Of a stretch of DNA of 60,000 bases, positions 44,736 to 53,809 are shown piece by piece. This stretch comes from Antedon mediterranea (taxonomy: Eukaryota; Echinodermata; Crinoidea; Comatulida; Antedonidae). Made by a program: the position numbers and the translations under genes. Numbering within the stretch: the first letter of the stretch is position 1; every line of letters begins with the position of its first letter. The notes beneath the pieces are model-generated. The model did not search any database and was not told the origin of the DNA. It saw nothing but the letters and a program-made list of their open reading frames with translations. The stretch is taken from positions 14,110,922 to 14,170,921 of the forward strand of contig NC_092678.1 of assembly GCF_964355755.1 (NCBI RefSeq), given 5' to 3'.

Positions 44736-46081
44736 ATGACGATGACGATAGGATTCATTTAAGTCGCGTAAAAGAGATTCTCTTTGATCGTGTGGTACTC
44801 AGATTATTGTCGCCACGAATCTACGCCGTCACCAAAACGAATTGGAAACCGAAAGTGCACGAAGAGAACGTGACGTTTTGTCACTTTTTATCCGATCACA
44901 CCAACGTCAACTGTAGACTGATCGGCAATGATGGAACAACGAGCACTTTTTTCACCACCACCACTCCAAACTGTGTGAATGAAGCGAAAGATGTCACGAC
45001 ACATTTTCCGTATTTTTCGACCGATTGCCCGAGAACGGCACGCGAGTTGTTTGTGAACAGAAACTATTCGCATCGAGTTGAAACGGTGGTTTCAATGCCG
45101 CTGACAAACGGCGTAAAAGCAAGCACGTTGCTGTTTCTGTCAATGTTGCAGAATCCCACCACCACCAAGATGTTGACAGAGGCAAATGTGTTTCCGAACA
45201 CAACCTTTTTACTCTTTCGAATGCCCATACAGAAAACGTGCAGCGCCATCATGTGCCGTTCGGGACCTAATTATCGATACATGTTTTTGGGTAACGGAAA
45301 AATCGGCACGATCGAAACGAACGCCTGTTCCTACAAGACGACGTCACGCATCGAAATTACGTACGTGGACACTAGTCCAATCGACAATACACGCGTTCAA
45401 AACAATCTAGCGGGAATAGGCTACATGCGCGGCATGGGAAGTTCGATAATGAATTTTAAACAGACACACACAAGACAAGGACACGGAGATTTTGTAGCCG
45501 TTCCCATTCCGTCCTCGTTCAATCCAGAGTCTACTGACATAATGCAGTTGAACGGTCGAGCATCTGTCGGCGACGGTAATTCCAACCAGTCTCTGGATCT
45601 ACTCGACGAAATCACAAACAAGTTCACCACCAATCCATACGCCACGGTCGGAGCGTCAGAGGCGCACATAACACTCGGTCTTCATCATCCGTTGTGGATG
45701 AACGACACCAGCAGAACGACAGGTGTTCACACCACGTTTCTATCCACCAGAAATCCACCGACACAGTACAAGGCCGACGTGGACGTGTTCATGAAACCCA
45801 TCAGTCATCACGGTTTACAGGAAGACAGTAACGTTGCAATGCAAGGTCGACAGTATTACGACAGTTCACAATTTGAGCCGTGCGCCTTCAAGTCTGTCAA
45901 CAAGGGATTTTACGGAGAACACGAACACAGTTCGTCTTCGTTTCGTAATCTATTGGACGTTTCCACGGCTAGATTTGATGAAGGCATGGTGCTCGTCGAT
46001 CCCACAACCTGTCTGCCCACAGGTCGTGGAACGGACGATCAACTCATCAAAACGGGTCTTAGAAAGCGATATAGACCTTAG
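42809..46081 (+). CDS. Major capsid protein candidate
   Basis: A 1,090-aa protein; start at one of three consecutive ATGs (42809-42815). Large, soluble, alpha/beta, without signal, TM or enzyme motif. It has an Ala/Asp microsatellite insert near residue 640-660 and a conserved-looking C-terminal end (CAFKSVNKGFYGEHEH, LDVSTARFDEGMVLVD). Size, lack of membrane features and its place near the protease/scaffold and after a probable triplex gene fit the HK97-fold capsid protein; mammalian versions are about 1,350-1,400 aa. The final 132 nt overlap the antisense nuclease gene. Confidence 0.7.
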
Positions 46082-46741
46082 GAAATTATACCTTTTGTAT
46101 CCTGCGATCCATTGAAATTCTTTCTCGTCAAAATCCTCGTAGCATTCACTGTGCATCTGACCGCCTTTGCATCGAATCAAGACGACTGCCGATGGACGTG
46201 TGGATAAAGCGTACGTGTTGGCCATAAACAAAGCGCCCAATTGTGCCTGAATCTTTGCTCTATCCAAAAGACATGGTTTGAAGCCGACACTACGTTTTCG
46301 AGGAGCAAGATCACGTTCTTTTATCAGCTGGGAAACGGTCATGGACGTGTTTTTAAACTCAACCACCACCGCATCTCCACTCGTACGATTCTGCATCACA
46401 AGATCTATGATTGCCACAGACGCATCACCATCGTTATCTACGGTGGCGTTGGTGACAGCACACTGCGCCTTCATAAACTCCAAGTCTAACTTTTGCAACT
46501 CTTTATTCACTTCCTCGTTGGCCATGCAACAAACTTGAGCGTCCATCTGACGACCGACTTCCATGGCATTCTCACTGGAAAGCGAAGCTGACCCAATGTG
46601 ACGCGCTCGCTTTATTTTCCATCGTTTGTCAACGTACAGTCTGTTGCAAATCTGTTTTGTTACCGAAATCAGTTTCTTACCGTCAACAGTATACGAGCGA
46701 CCAGCGCCTCTGCTTATCCTTACACGCCGATTACTTAACAT
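45950..46741 (-). CDS. PD-(D/E)XK nuclease
   Basis: A 263-aa protein from ATG 46741. The core is typical: an acidic helix (ENAMEVGRQ, E61), SVAIIDLVMQ (D113), AVVVEFKN (E128-x-K130) and a following RAKIQAQLGALF helix with Gln166/168. This fold includes herpesvirus alkaline nuclease and lambda exonuclease; a recombination or end-processing role is likely. Its last 44 codons are antisense to the capsid gene end. No AATAAA right after the stop, so the transcript must end inside the capsid gene. Confidence 0.7.
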   Translation of the reverse strand: MLSNRRVRISRGAGRSYTVDGKKLISVTKQICNRLYVDKRWKIKRARHIGSASLSSENAMEVGRQMDAQVCCMANEEVNKELQKLDLEFMKAQCAVTNATVDNDGDASVAIIDLVMQNRTSGDAVVVEFKNTSMTVSQLIKERDLAPRKRSVGFKPCLLDRAKIQAQLGALFMANTYALSTRPSAVVLIRCKGGQMHSECYEDFDEKEFQWIAGYKRYNFLRSISLSKTRFDELIVRSTTCGQTGCGIDEHHAFIKSSRGNVQ

Positions 46742-46904
46742 GCTTTATGCTTTTATTTTTCATGCGTTGTACATTTATAATAAAAAAAAATAAAATAAAA
46801 TAAATAGAATTTGTGTGTGCGTGCGTGTGTTTGTTGGAAACCATTAGTGTTTTGTTTTTGTTTTTTTATTCCATGTTAATTATAGAGAAGAAATAGATCA
46901 AACG

Positions 46905-47657
46905 ATGGGGTACGGAGACGAAATTAGCCTTCGTTCGTTTGGAAATACATTGGCCGAGATTCCAAGCGTTTTGACCGATGCCATGCATGAGGTATACTCT
47001 CTGAAAGGTATACGAGCATGGCACGATCATTTTGTCTTGCATCTTCAGAAACTGTTTTACATGTTGGGCGTGTTGATTTCTGCCATATTTCTTGTGAACG
47101 AAAGTGAACGAGTTGAACGACATCCAGGTCAGATTGATTTTGTGTTTGTCAGTCGTCCACTTTTGTACGCCGTTGGAGCAGATGTGTTTACGATCATCGT
47201 AAACTTTCTTTATCTCATGACTCGTTTCACGTTGGAGAAACATTTGATCAGATACAAACAACCGGCCGTATGGGAACGCATGGTGCTGCACACCGTACCA
47301 GTTATCGCTGCCGTATTGCTTGGCCTTTTGGCGTACAGTATACCGTACTGTTACTTGACAACGCAATACATGAACGAACCTTTCTGCAGCTCTTCATTCA
47401 CGCCAACCACCGACCGCGTTCTACTCATACTCACCGTCGTAGCGTCTGTATGCCATATGATATACGGCGTTTATCATCATTGGCGCTCCACCAGTACCGT
47501 GCATTCAAAAAATTCTACAGCGATGGATGATGAAAACGATTACGAATACTCGAGTCTTCTTAACGTGTCGGACGAGAGACGTTCTACCGGAAGAGGAGGA
47601 GGAGGAGGAGGAGGAGGAGGAGGAGGAAGAACGCACAGAAACATGACTCGACGATAG
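46905..47657 (+). CDS. Four-TM membrane protein
   Basis: A 250-aa protein from ATG 46905 with TM helices at about 47-64, 83-106, 127-150 and 171-193, placing both ends in the cytosol. The tail carries an acidic patch and YSSL (215-218), a Y-x-x-phi endocytic motif, then a Gly run of 11 and Arg end. Topology resembles UL20-type egress proteins; no sequence match seen. A TG-rich tract precedes the gene. Confidence 0.8.
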   Translation: MGYGDEISLRSFGNTLAEIPSVLTDAMHEVYSLKGIRAWHDHFVLHLQKLFYMLGVLISAIFLVNESERVERHPGQIDFVFVSRPLLYAVGADVFTIIVNFLYLMTRFTLEKHLIRYKQPAVWERMVLHTVPVIAAVLLGLLAYSIPYCYLTTQYMNEPFCSSSFTPTTDRVLLILTVVASVCHMIYGVYHHWRSTSTVHSKNSTAMDDENDYEYSSLLNVSDERRSTGRGGGGGGGGGGGRTHRNMTRR

Positions 47658-47715
47658 TATTTAAGTGTATTTGTCTTTAAAAAAAAAAAACAAACAAAAA
47701 CATTACAAAAAAAAA

Positions 47716-49734
47716 ATGTCAGGTGGACACAAAAGATATCTCACACAGGCGACGGGCTATCCGTTGGCCGTGAAATCGTCACGATTACGATACGGTGATG
47801 TCGCGCGACCGTCTATCGGTGGATACGGACCGTGTTATCCATCCATCAGCGACAAACATTTGAAAGTGTACCGAGTTGGCAACGATCAGAGAGCCGAATT
47901 GCCAATTCTAGAAGATAAAGTTAAAGAGGAGACAATGATGCCGATGCGCGAATTTATACGTTCACTCGATCACGTGCTGGAAAAAGACTGTATCACAATT
48001 AGTCAAATGGTGAGTGTGGCGAAAAATCGCCCAATTGGTGCTGGAATCGCAGACACGCTATTCAAACTGGTATCTGAACATCAGCAGCGATACACCGTGT
48101 ACACGCTACGATCGACAGCAAAGATGAAAGCGGCCAATCTGAGAGGAAAACTATCGGACGTCGGACACGATCCAAGTTCTTTAGACAAATTCAGTTCAGC
48201 AGCCGCTTTCGGCCGTGTTGAATCGGTGGCCATCGCGTCCACTCGAATGGCCAAACAATACTGGCGTATGCTCAACGAGTACATGGTCAAGAACGGCAAG
48301 GCGTTTCCTCTGGCCAGTGCTCGAATGAATCAGATGACGGTGTTGATGTTGTCGCGGTTGTGCTGCACAATGAAATGTCATATTTTCAAGAGCGAACCAA
48401 AGGCCATTGTTCTCATTTCCGAAAACCTCATGTCCACAATAGACTCGGTGCTCGAAGATCAAGGGCACGGTAACATGAAATTCAGTACATTGACTCGAAC
48501 GGTGCTAAAACGTTTAGGAATCGGTGGTGGTGGTGGTGGTGGTATCATGAGATATCTGAGAGAATACGACTGGTATCAGAGATCAGCACGGCTGGTAAGA
48601 ATCGGTGCCGAAATTTTCGAGAAAGAAATTTGCGCAGATGATCAACCGCCCGAGCGTCGAACGGTGATTGCAGCCGGCGTAGACGAAGATTCACAACTGC
48701 TCGTCATGTTACGTCTGCGTTGTCGGCTCAGAAAGTGCAATCATAGATTCAAAAACGACTACAATCGTACCAAGCACATGGAACGTGAACACCTTTACAC
48801 GACGGCCGACATCAAATTAGCCACCGACATTGACACGTCCGACACGAGTAGACGGTACGAGCTGGTGAACGAACATGCAGTACTTGCACAGTATCCCTTT
48901 CTGGAAGATTTATCAGCCGGTGAAATTCATCCGGATTTTGTGAAACGATCAAAAGAATTCTGTGAGATACACATTGAAAATCTGTTTCGATTGAACATCA
49001 TCGAAAACGAATTGAAAATGTGGAATAAAATGAAAGTATTGGACGAGGCGTGCCGTGCTCAGAAACAATGGCGTTTAGAAACGATGCAAGAGGCCAAACA
49101 ATTTATCGTTGACGAAGATCGGTACAACTCAATCATGGCCACGTCTACAACCATCAGTCGAAGAAGAATCGACGAGAACAGAACGGACACAAACTTTATA
49201 TTGAACATGAAAAAAACAGTGGACGAGAATCCGATGGTGAAACTAATGCGAATGAACGAGACCGATTTCAATCATACGGTTGAAAATAACGACGGAGTGG
49301 ACATGAGCAGCTTAACCAACAAAACGTTGGCATACGACGGCGAGGCATTACAGAGCAGCGCCAGACGTCAAATGCTGAACGCAGTTAGATTATCAAGTCG
49401 TCAATTGGACCCCGAAGGTGAGATTGCAATTCGAAACGTTACAGAACGACTGAAAGCCACCACCGATGCCGTTCACAACAACAGCGATGAAGAAGAAGAA
49501 GAAGAAGACAAGGATGATGATGATGAAAAAGAAGACCATCGTTATTGCGAATTGCGTAGAGGTCGTGGCAACGACGACGACGATGACGACGATAACGAGT
49601 CTCATAGTTTAGTGCTCCTGAAACCAACCGAAATCCGTGTGCATAGACTGGACGCGTTCAAAGAGATTAAAAACATCGTTGACGGTGTCATGGACACTCA
49701 CAATTTGATCAAGCCACCGCCGCCACCGCCATGA
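47716..49734 (+). CDS. Large structural/nuclear protein with a C2H2 finger
   Basis: A 672-aa protein from ATG 47716 (MSGGHKRYLTQATG), the first ATG after an A-rich leader. It is helical, with a Gly run (about 270-276), one C-x4-C-x12-H-x4-H finger (C336, C341, H354, H359), acidic runs and a Pro run at the end. Its stop overlaps the next start as ATGA. The size would suit a portal or capsid vertex protein, but the finger and acidic tail argue for a nuclear or tegument role. Confidence 0.7.
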   Translation: MSGGHKRYLTQATGYPLAVKSSRLRYGDVARPSIGGYGPCYPSISDKHLKVYRVGNDQRAELPILEDKVKEETMMPMREFIRSLDHVLEKDCITISQMVSVAKNRPIGAGIADTLFKLVSEHQQRYTVYTLRSTAKMKAANLRGKLSDVGHDPSSLDKFSSAAAFGRVESVAIASTRMAKQYWRMLNEYMVKNGKAFPLASARMNQMTVLMLSRLCCTMKCHIFKSEPKAIVLISENLMSTIDSVLEDQGHGNMKFSTLTRTVLKRLGIGGGGGGGIMRYLREYDWYQRSARLVRIGAEIFEKEICADDQPPERRTVIAAGVDEDSQLLVMLRLRCRLRKCNHRFKNDYNRTKHMEREHLYTTADIKLATDIDTSDTSRRYELVNEHAVLAQYPFLEDLSAGEIHPDFVKRSKEFCEIHIENLFRLNIIENELKMWNKMKVLDEACRAQKQWRLETMQEAKQFIVDEDRYNSIMATSTTISRRRIDENRTDTNFILNMKKTVDENPMVKLMRMNETDFNHTVENNDGVDMSSLTNKTLAYDGEALQSSARRQMLNAVRLSSRQLDPEGEIAIRNVTERLKATTDAVHNNSDEEEEEEDKDDDDEKEDHRYCELRRGRGNDDDDDDDNESHSLVLLKPTEIRVHRLDAFKEIKNIVDGVMDTHNLIKPPPPPP

Positions 49735-50735
49735 ACAATATAGTGAATTTTACAAGAACAAAGTTTCGACTCAGTGACGCCGGTCAACGAGCCACCTTCA
49801 AATACTGCTTTGGTCAATTGCAAAACGTTGCACGACTCGACAAAGAAGATGAACGTCGAAAAGCTGTTGTGGCCATATTTGCCGATGTCTTCAAATTCTT
49901 CAACTCTAATCAATCTGGTCAACTCAACAGACTGTATGCGAAACGAAAGTACTCTCGTTTCGATCCGTTCCGAAGAGTTGTCGAGGTGAACGAGTCGGAT
50001 GCCTACGAAACACCATCCGACAGACAAGCAATTGTAGATATACCACCGTCCGGTCGGCTATCAATTACCATGGAATACAACGAATCTGACGATAACTCCT
50101 CGTCGTACGCGAAAGAAGTTGTGGAATTACAGCGTGAAACCTGTGCCATATGCATGTACGAATATGGATGTCATTCTCTCGAAGCTTTGCCTTGTGCTAC
50201 AATTGCAAGCGGAGGAGACTTTACAGCATGCAGCACAGTCGATTGGAACGGTGCGCACATATTTCACATGTCCTGCATTCGAGAGATGATACGAAATCGT
50301 GCCAAAGACACGAGAGCCAACCGAGTTGAATGTCCCACGTGTCGTGTCACCATTCACGATGCGGACGCGTTGAACGTGATTAGAATGAAACTTGTTCAAG
50401 CAAATTTCGAGGGAGACGTTGACGATTATGATGACGACGTGTTCAATGCAAAAACTGGACATCATGTTGCCGTAACGTGCCAACAGGATTTAGATCGATT
50501 AAAGGACTCTGTGAAGAAATTGTACAAACAAAAGGATATGAGTATAAATTGCTCGAGAACTAACGCCAACAACAAACCGTACGAGCTCGGTCTAGTAAAC
50601 TGGTACTCGGACACGTCTGAAGATGTCACCGAAGATGTTGATTTGTTTATTGCTAAACTCGCCACAGAGAATAAGATATCGGATAATCATGAAGCTCAAC
50701 TACCGTCGTCATTTACTCCAAAAATCATATCTTAA
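49731..50735 (+). CDS. RING-finger protein
   Basis: A 334-aa protein from ATG 49731, overlapping the upstream stop by 4 nt. A RING domain spans 138-204: C138/C141, C155 or C168, H176/H179, C182 and C201/C204 (CPTCRVTI), with an unusually long middle loop. An E3 ubiquitin ligase role is likely. The C-terminal half is acidic. Malacoherpesviruses are known to carry several RING genes. Confidence 0.82.
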   Translation: MNNIVNFTRTKFRLSDAGQRATFKYCFGQLQNVARLDKEDERRKAVVAIFADVFKFFNSNQSGQLNRLYAKRKYSRFDPFRRVVEVNESDAYETPSDRQAIVDIPPSGRLSITMEYNESDDNSSSYAKEVVELQRETCAICMYEYGCHSLEALPCATIASGGDFTACSTVDWNGAHIFHMSCIREMIRNRAKDTRANRVECPTCRVTIHDADALNVIRMKLVQANFEGDVDDYDDDVFNAKTGHHVAVTCQQDLDRLKDSVKKLYKQKDMSINCSRTNANNKPYELGLVNWYSDTSEDVTEDVDLFIAKLATENKISDNHEAQLPSSFTPKIIS

Positions 50736-51417
50736 ATATTTGTGTCATTAATCTTATTCACGAATTAAGTTTTAGAAATAAAAGAAATATGAAATAACTG
50801 GCTTTATAATTTCTTTCAAGGCAATTAAGATATGATTATCTTAAAAATTATCTTATCTTATAGATTACTTCCGATAGATTATCAACAATTAGAAAACAGC
50901 CTTTGAAGTTCAGTGGTTCTATTCTATCCACAACACATTCTCCTTGGATACCATTAGTTATTATTAATGGATCTACATTAAATGTTACACACTTGAACAA
51001 TGAATACGAATAAAGATTACACTTTAATTTCTTTCAATTTTATTATCATCTTCATATATAAAATCAACAATTAAAAATGCATAATTATGTTGATTAATGG
51101 ATTATTTTGAGCACACAATCTGTTAACATAACTCACTTCTACTCTAGATCGTGATTAGATTGACTATTCCAACTTTCAAAGCTAATTATAGCAATATAGC
51201 TTTTGCGACACAAGGCGACCCATATATTATTATGAAAGTCAAACGTTTGTTTGTGATTTTTATTTTTATTTTTTTTCTTTCTTCGAGATAATAATATCTT
51301 GGTAAACGTTATGCAAAGTCGAGTCTTGACAACACTAAAATTGTTGTACTTTTATTGTACACTAGAGAATTCATATTTACGAGATTCAGAAAATTTTCAA
51401 AAACAAAAACAAAAACG
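50736..51417. other. AT-rich gap without a clear gene
   Basis: About 680 bp, clearly more AT-rich than its surroundings, with repeated short TATCTT/AAGATA words near 50826-50870 (small hairpins), an AATAAA near 50780 and a TATATAAAA box near 51055. No ORF over 60 codons has a start. It could hold a non-coding RNA, a promoter region or an AT-rich origin; nothing decides between these. Confidence 0.5.
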
Positions 51418-52002
51418 ATGAGAGTGAACGTTATGCAAAGTAATATATCGAGTCTTGATTTGAGAATTCTACTTGCATCGTGTCCAGATGGCACGCATTG
51501 TTGCATCGACTGTTCTCGTCTTGTAGGTGTGGTACGATTCTCTTGTGAAAGTCAATGCGACTGTGCAATAGCAAAGCTGGGTATACCCTACGATCATCAA
51601 TCGTTTGGAAACAAAACACATCCGAGCATAGCATTGGTGGCAAAACGCACAGCTCCGTTTTGTTCATCGGTCGTGATCGATGATGACGTGGCGGTGTTTA
51701 TGGACGTCAAACACATAGACTGGTTCACCGTTCAACTGTTGTGCATGTCTTTCGACATGGAAGCTGTCGTCGATCTGAAAGAGAAAACGTTAACCGTTCA
51801 AAACGTTATAATAGAGGAAGATGATAAAACAGATTTGGCACATTTGAAAACAGAAAGATACACCTTAGCGATGCGCTACATTAAGAGCAAGGAGAAGAAG
51901 AAGAATAAGAAGAAGAGAAATACTAAAAAGAAGAACCGATTGTGGTATGAAACGTTTCGTTGTCGGATACGTGGTGACAGAAGTGACAGCGGTGGTCGTT
52001 GA
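51418..52002 (+). CDS. Hypothetical Cys-rich protein upstream of protease
   Basis: A 194-aa protein from ATG 51418 (MRVNVMQSNISSLDLRILL). The N-terminal 70 residues carry eight Cys (CCIDC, CESQCDC), the middle is beta-rich, and the tail is a Lys run. Overlaps the protease start by 56 nt in another frame. No family recognised. Confidence 0.65.
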   Translation: MRVNVMQSNISSLDLRILLASCPDGTHCCIDCSRLVGVVRFSCESQCDCAIAKLGIPYDHQSFGNKTHPSIALVAKRTAPFCSSVVIDDDVAVFMDVKHIDWFTVQLLCMSFDMEAVVDLKEKTLTVQNVIIEEDDKTDLAHLKTERYTLAMRYIKSKEKKKNKKKRNTKKKNRLWYETFRCRIRGDRSDSGGR

Positions 52003-53179
52003 CAAAGAATATGATGTAACGCCTGACGTGATAGATCGATGGAAACTCATCGGATTGCCGGTTCGATGGAAACACGTGAAAGCACGTAAGAACGGTGTTG
52101 GAATACATTCATCGGGAGGCATCGGTACGGTTCTAGATTGGTGGCGAGACAATACACATCCAGACGCACACGAAGAAGGAACAGGTGCAGTGGCCGTTCT
52201 TATAGAGATCACGAATGAACCGTTTTTACGCAGTCCATTCTCACAGCATCTAAACTGTCTGTCACTCAGCTACAGACGCGCCGATCACACTAAATGCGTT
52301 GAAGTTTCTCTCGTGGAGATTGGTCAACGAAAAGGTACAGTGGCCGTGTTCTGTAGTGACGAGCGCAGCGCCAGACGTACAGCAGAAAAAAGATTTGGAT
52401 ATAAACGTCGTCGCAAAGTAAAAGAGGAAAAAGAAGGTGCAATGTCTGTGAAGAAGGAAGAAAATTTGCTGGCGGAATTGGAAGTAGTGAAAGATATGGC
52501 GAACACGTTACCACCGGAAAAACTCGATGCTCTACTCTCGCTGTTGAAAGACAAGGAAGAGAGCAACGTAAAAGACAAACAAAAAATCAAGGAAGAGGTG
52601 GATCTCTTGCGTGAACAATTCGGTGACTTTATACTCCGTTTGAGAGAAACGATGGAGGGAAGACTCGGACCTGAATACAATAAGCAAATGAAAGACTTTA
52701 AAGCGGTGACGGATCGATGGGACACGGATCCTGGTATTGACGTTGCCGCCTCGTTTAAGGCCGCCAATGATCTCATCGATGATGCCACCTTGAACATGGC
52801 AAACAAGACCGAATTGGGTGATTTGCTCAAGCGCCGTTTTCCAAAAATGGAAGATCAAGTGAACGTTACAAACGCTACATCATTGAGCGAAATACTAGAC
52901 ATTCACAAGCGATTGTTGACAAAAAACAACGAGAATACGATTAACGTCTGCAACGATTACTTCAAAACAGTCGAACAACGAATCAAAAATAATACAATGA
53001 ACGATCATGGTAATAGAAAACGTAAACACAAAACGAATGAACCGCCAGAGAAAAAACTTAAAGCCACCGCCGCCGCCGCCGCAGCAGGAGCCACCACCAC
53101 AGACGATGAATTTGAAAAACGTATAAACAGTCTCGAGAAACTTACAGAAATGTTGGGCAAACAACTGCTAAACTGCTAA
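51947..53179 (+). CDS. Capsid maturation protease-scaffold precursor
   Basis: A 410-aa protein from ATG 51947. Residues 1-140 match the herpesvirus assemblin fold: VGYVVTE start, LPVRWKHVK with catalytic His43, CLSLSYR with the Ser nucleophile (S106 or S108), and CVEVSLVEIGQRKGTVAVF, where the oxyanion-loop GRRxGT is GQRKGT (R128). The third catalytic position, normally His before V-x-L, reads Glu119. Residues 166-410 are a coiled-coil, Lys/Glu-rich scaffold with an Ala run near the C-terminus and a short end helix. The protease would free the scaffold during capsid maturation in the nucleus. Confidence 0.85.
   Translation: MKRFVVGYVVTEVTAVVVDKEYDVTPDVIDRWKLIGLPVRWKHVKARKNGVGIHSSGGIGTVLDWWRDNTHPDAHEEGTGAVAVLIEITNEPFLRSPFSQHLNCLSLSYRRADHTKCVEVSLVEIGQRKGTVAVFCSDERSARRTAEKRFGYKRRRKVKEEKEGAMSVKKEENLLAELEVVKDMANTLPPEKLDALLSLLKDKEESNVKDKQKIKEEVDLLREQFGDFILRLRETMEGRLGPEYNKQMKDFKAVTDRWDTDPGIDVAASFKAANDLIDDATLNMANKTELGDLLKRRFPKMEDQVNVTNATSLSEILDIHKRLLTKNNENTINVCNDYFKTVEQRIKNNTMNDHGNRKRKHKTNEPPEKKLKATAAAAAAGATTTDDEFEKRINSLEKLTEMLGKQLLNC
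52442..53179 (+). CDS. Nested in-frame scaffold protein
   Basis: In-frame ATG 52442 (MSVKKEENLLAEL) lies between protease and scaffold parts, as in the UL26.5-type arrangement where a 3'-coterminal transcript makes scaffold without protease. It would give 245 aa. The junction EGAMS around it resembles the small-residue release site. Inferred from layout; no transcript evidence. Confidence 0.55.
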   Translation: MSVKKEENLLAELEVVKDMANTLPPEKLDALLSLLKDKEESNVKDKQKIKEEVDLLREQFGDFILRLRETMEGRLGPEYNKQMKDFKAVTDRWDTDPGIDVAASFKAANDLIDDATLNMANKTELGDLLKRRFPKMEDQVNVTNATSLSEILDIHKRLLTKNNENTINVCNDYFKTVEQRIKNNTMNDHGNRKRKHKTNEPPEKKLKATAAAAAAGATTTDDEFEKRINSLEKLTEMLGKQLLNC

Positions 53180-53422
53180 AAAAAAAATAAAATTCAATAA
53201 TAAATAAACAACTTGTTTGTTTTTTTCTTTGTGGTTTTTTATTCTCACAATACATTGCAATTACACGAGTAACTTGCGTCCATGTCTTCTACACCGAGTG
53301 TAACATTGTCCAACAGTCTACGTCGGCCAATAAACGATGGTGGGTTCACGACTTCATCACCGGTACGCAGACAACGTCTAAGTCTGTCTCGTTTGATTTT
53401 GTTCTCGTCAATACACAAATCA
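53178..53422. repeat. 245-bp perfect direct repeat, copy 1
   Basis: Identical base for base to 56858-57102, offset 3,680. It contains polyadenylation signals on both strands (AATAAA at 53186-53191; TTTATT at 53238-53243) and the last 57 codons of the minus gene 53245-53748. It begins at the end of the scaffold stop codon. Confidence 0.97.
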
Positions 53423-53748
53423 GCTTCTATCACTGTCAAAACAATGGAAACTCCGTCATCGTACAACCGTTGGTTTTCACAGAAATTGTACACACGTGCG
53501 CCAAAGTTATGCCTACCGTCTCGAAGCTCTAACGCGATGGCAATTCGTCGAATCTCTTTAGGCGAGCACGTTCGAAACCAAAGTTTGAATTCATACGTAT
53601 CCTGTTGGCTTTGATGAAATGATGCAGTGCTAGTGATCGTTCTCGACGTACCGCTGAAATCGGAAGCTATCAAATGCGCCTTTGTTGGAACGTGTGGCGA
53701 TTTCAAACTGAGCGCAAACATAATTCCATAATTCACATAAAAAGGCAT
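53245..53748 (-). CDS. Hypothetical protein sharing its C-terminus with another gene
   Basis: A 167-aa protein from ATG 53748. The N-terminal 110 residues are beta-rich and unique here; the last 57 (from LCIDENKIKRDRL to the end) are identical to the tail of the gene at 56925-58070 because both lie in the 245-bp repeat. The tail is Arg-rich and ends with three Cys. AATAAA sits 2 nt past the stop. The gene may have gained or converted its tail recently. Confidence 0.65.
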   Translation of the reverse strand: MPFYVNYGIMFALSLKSPHVPTKAHLIASDFSGTSRTITSTASFHQSQQDTYEFKLWFRTCSPKEIRRIAIALELRDGRHNFGARVYNFCENQRLYDDGVSIVLTVIEADLCIDENKIKRDRLRRCLRTGDEVVNPPSFIGRRRLLDNVTLGVEDMDASYSCNCNVL

Positions 53749-53809
53749 ACTAATAATGATTGACGTTCAGATTGCACTCTGACGACTTGTGGTTAAATTA
53801 CTAAATAAA

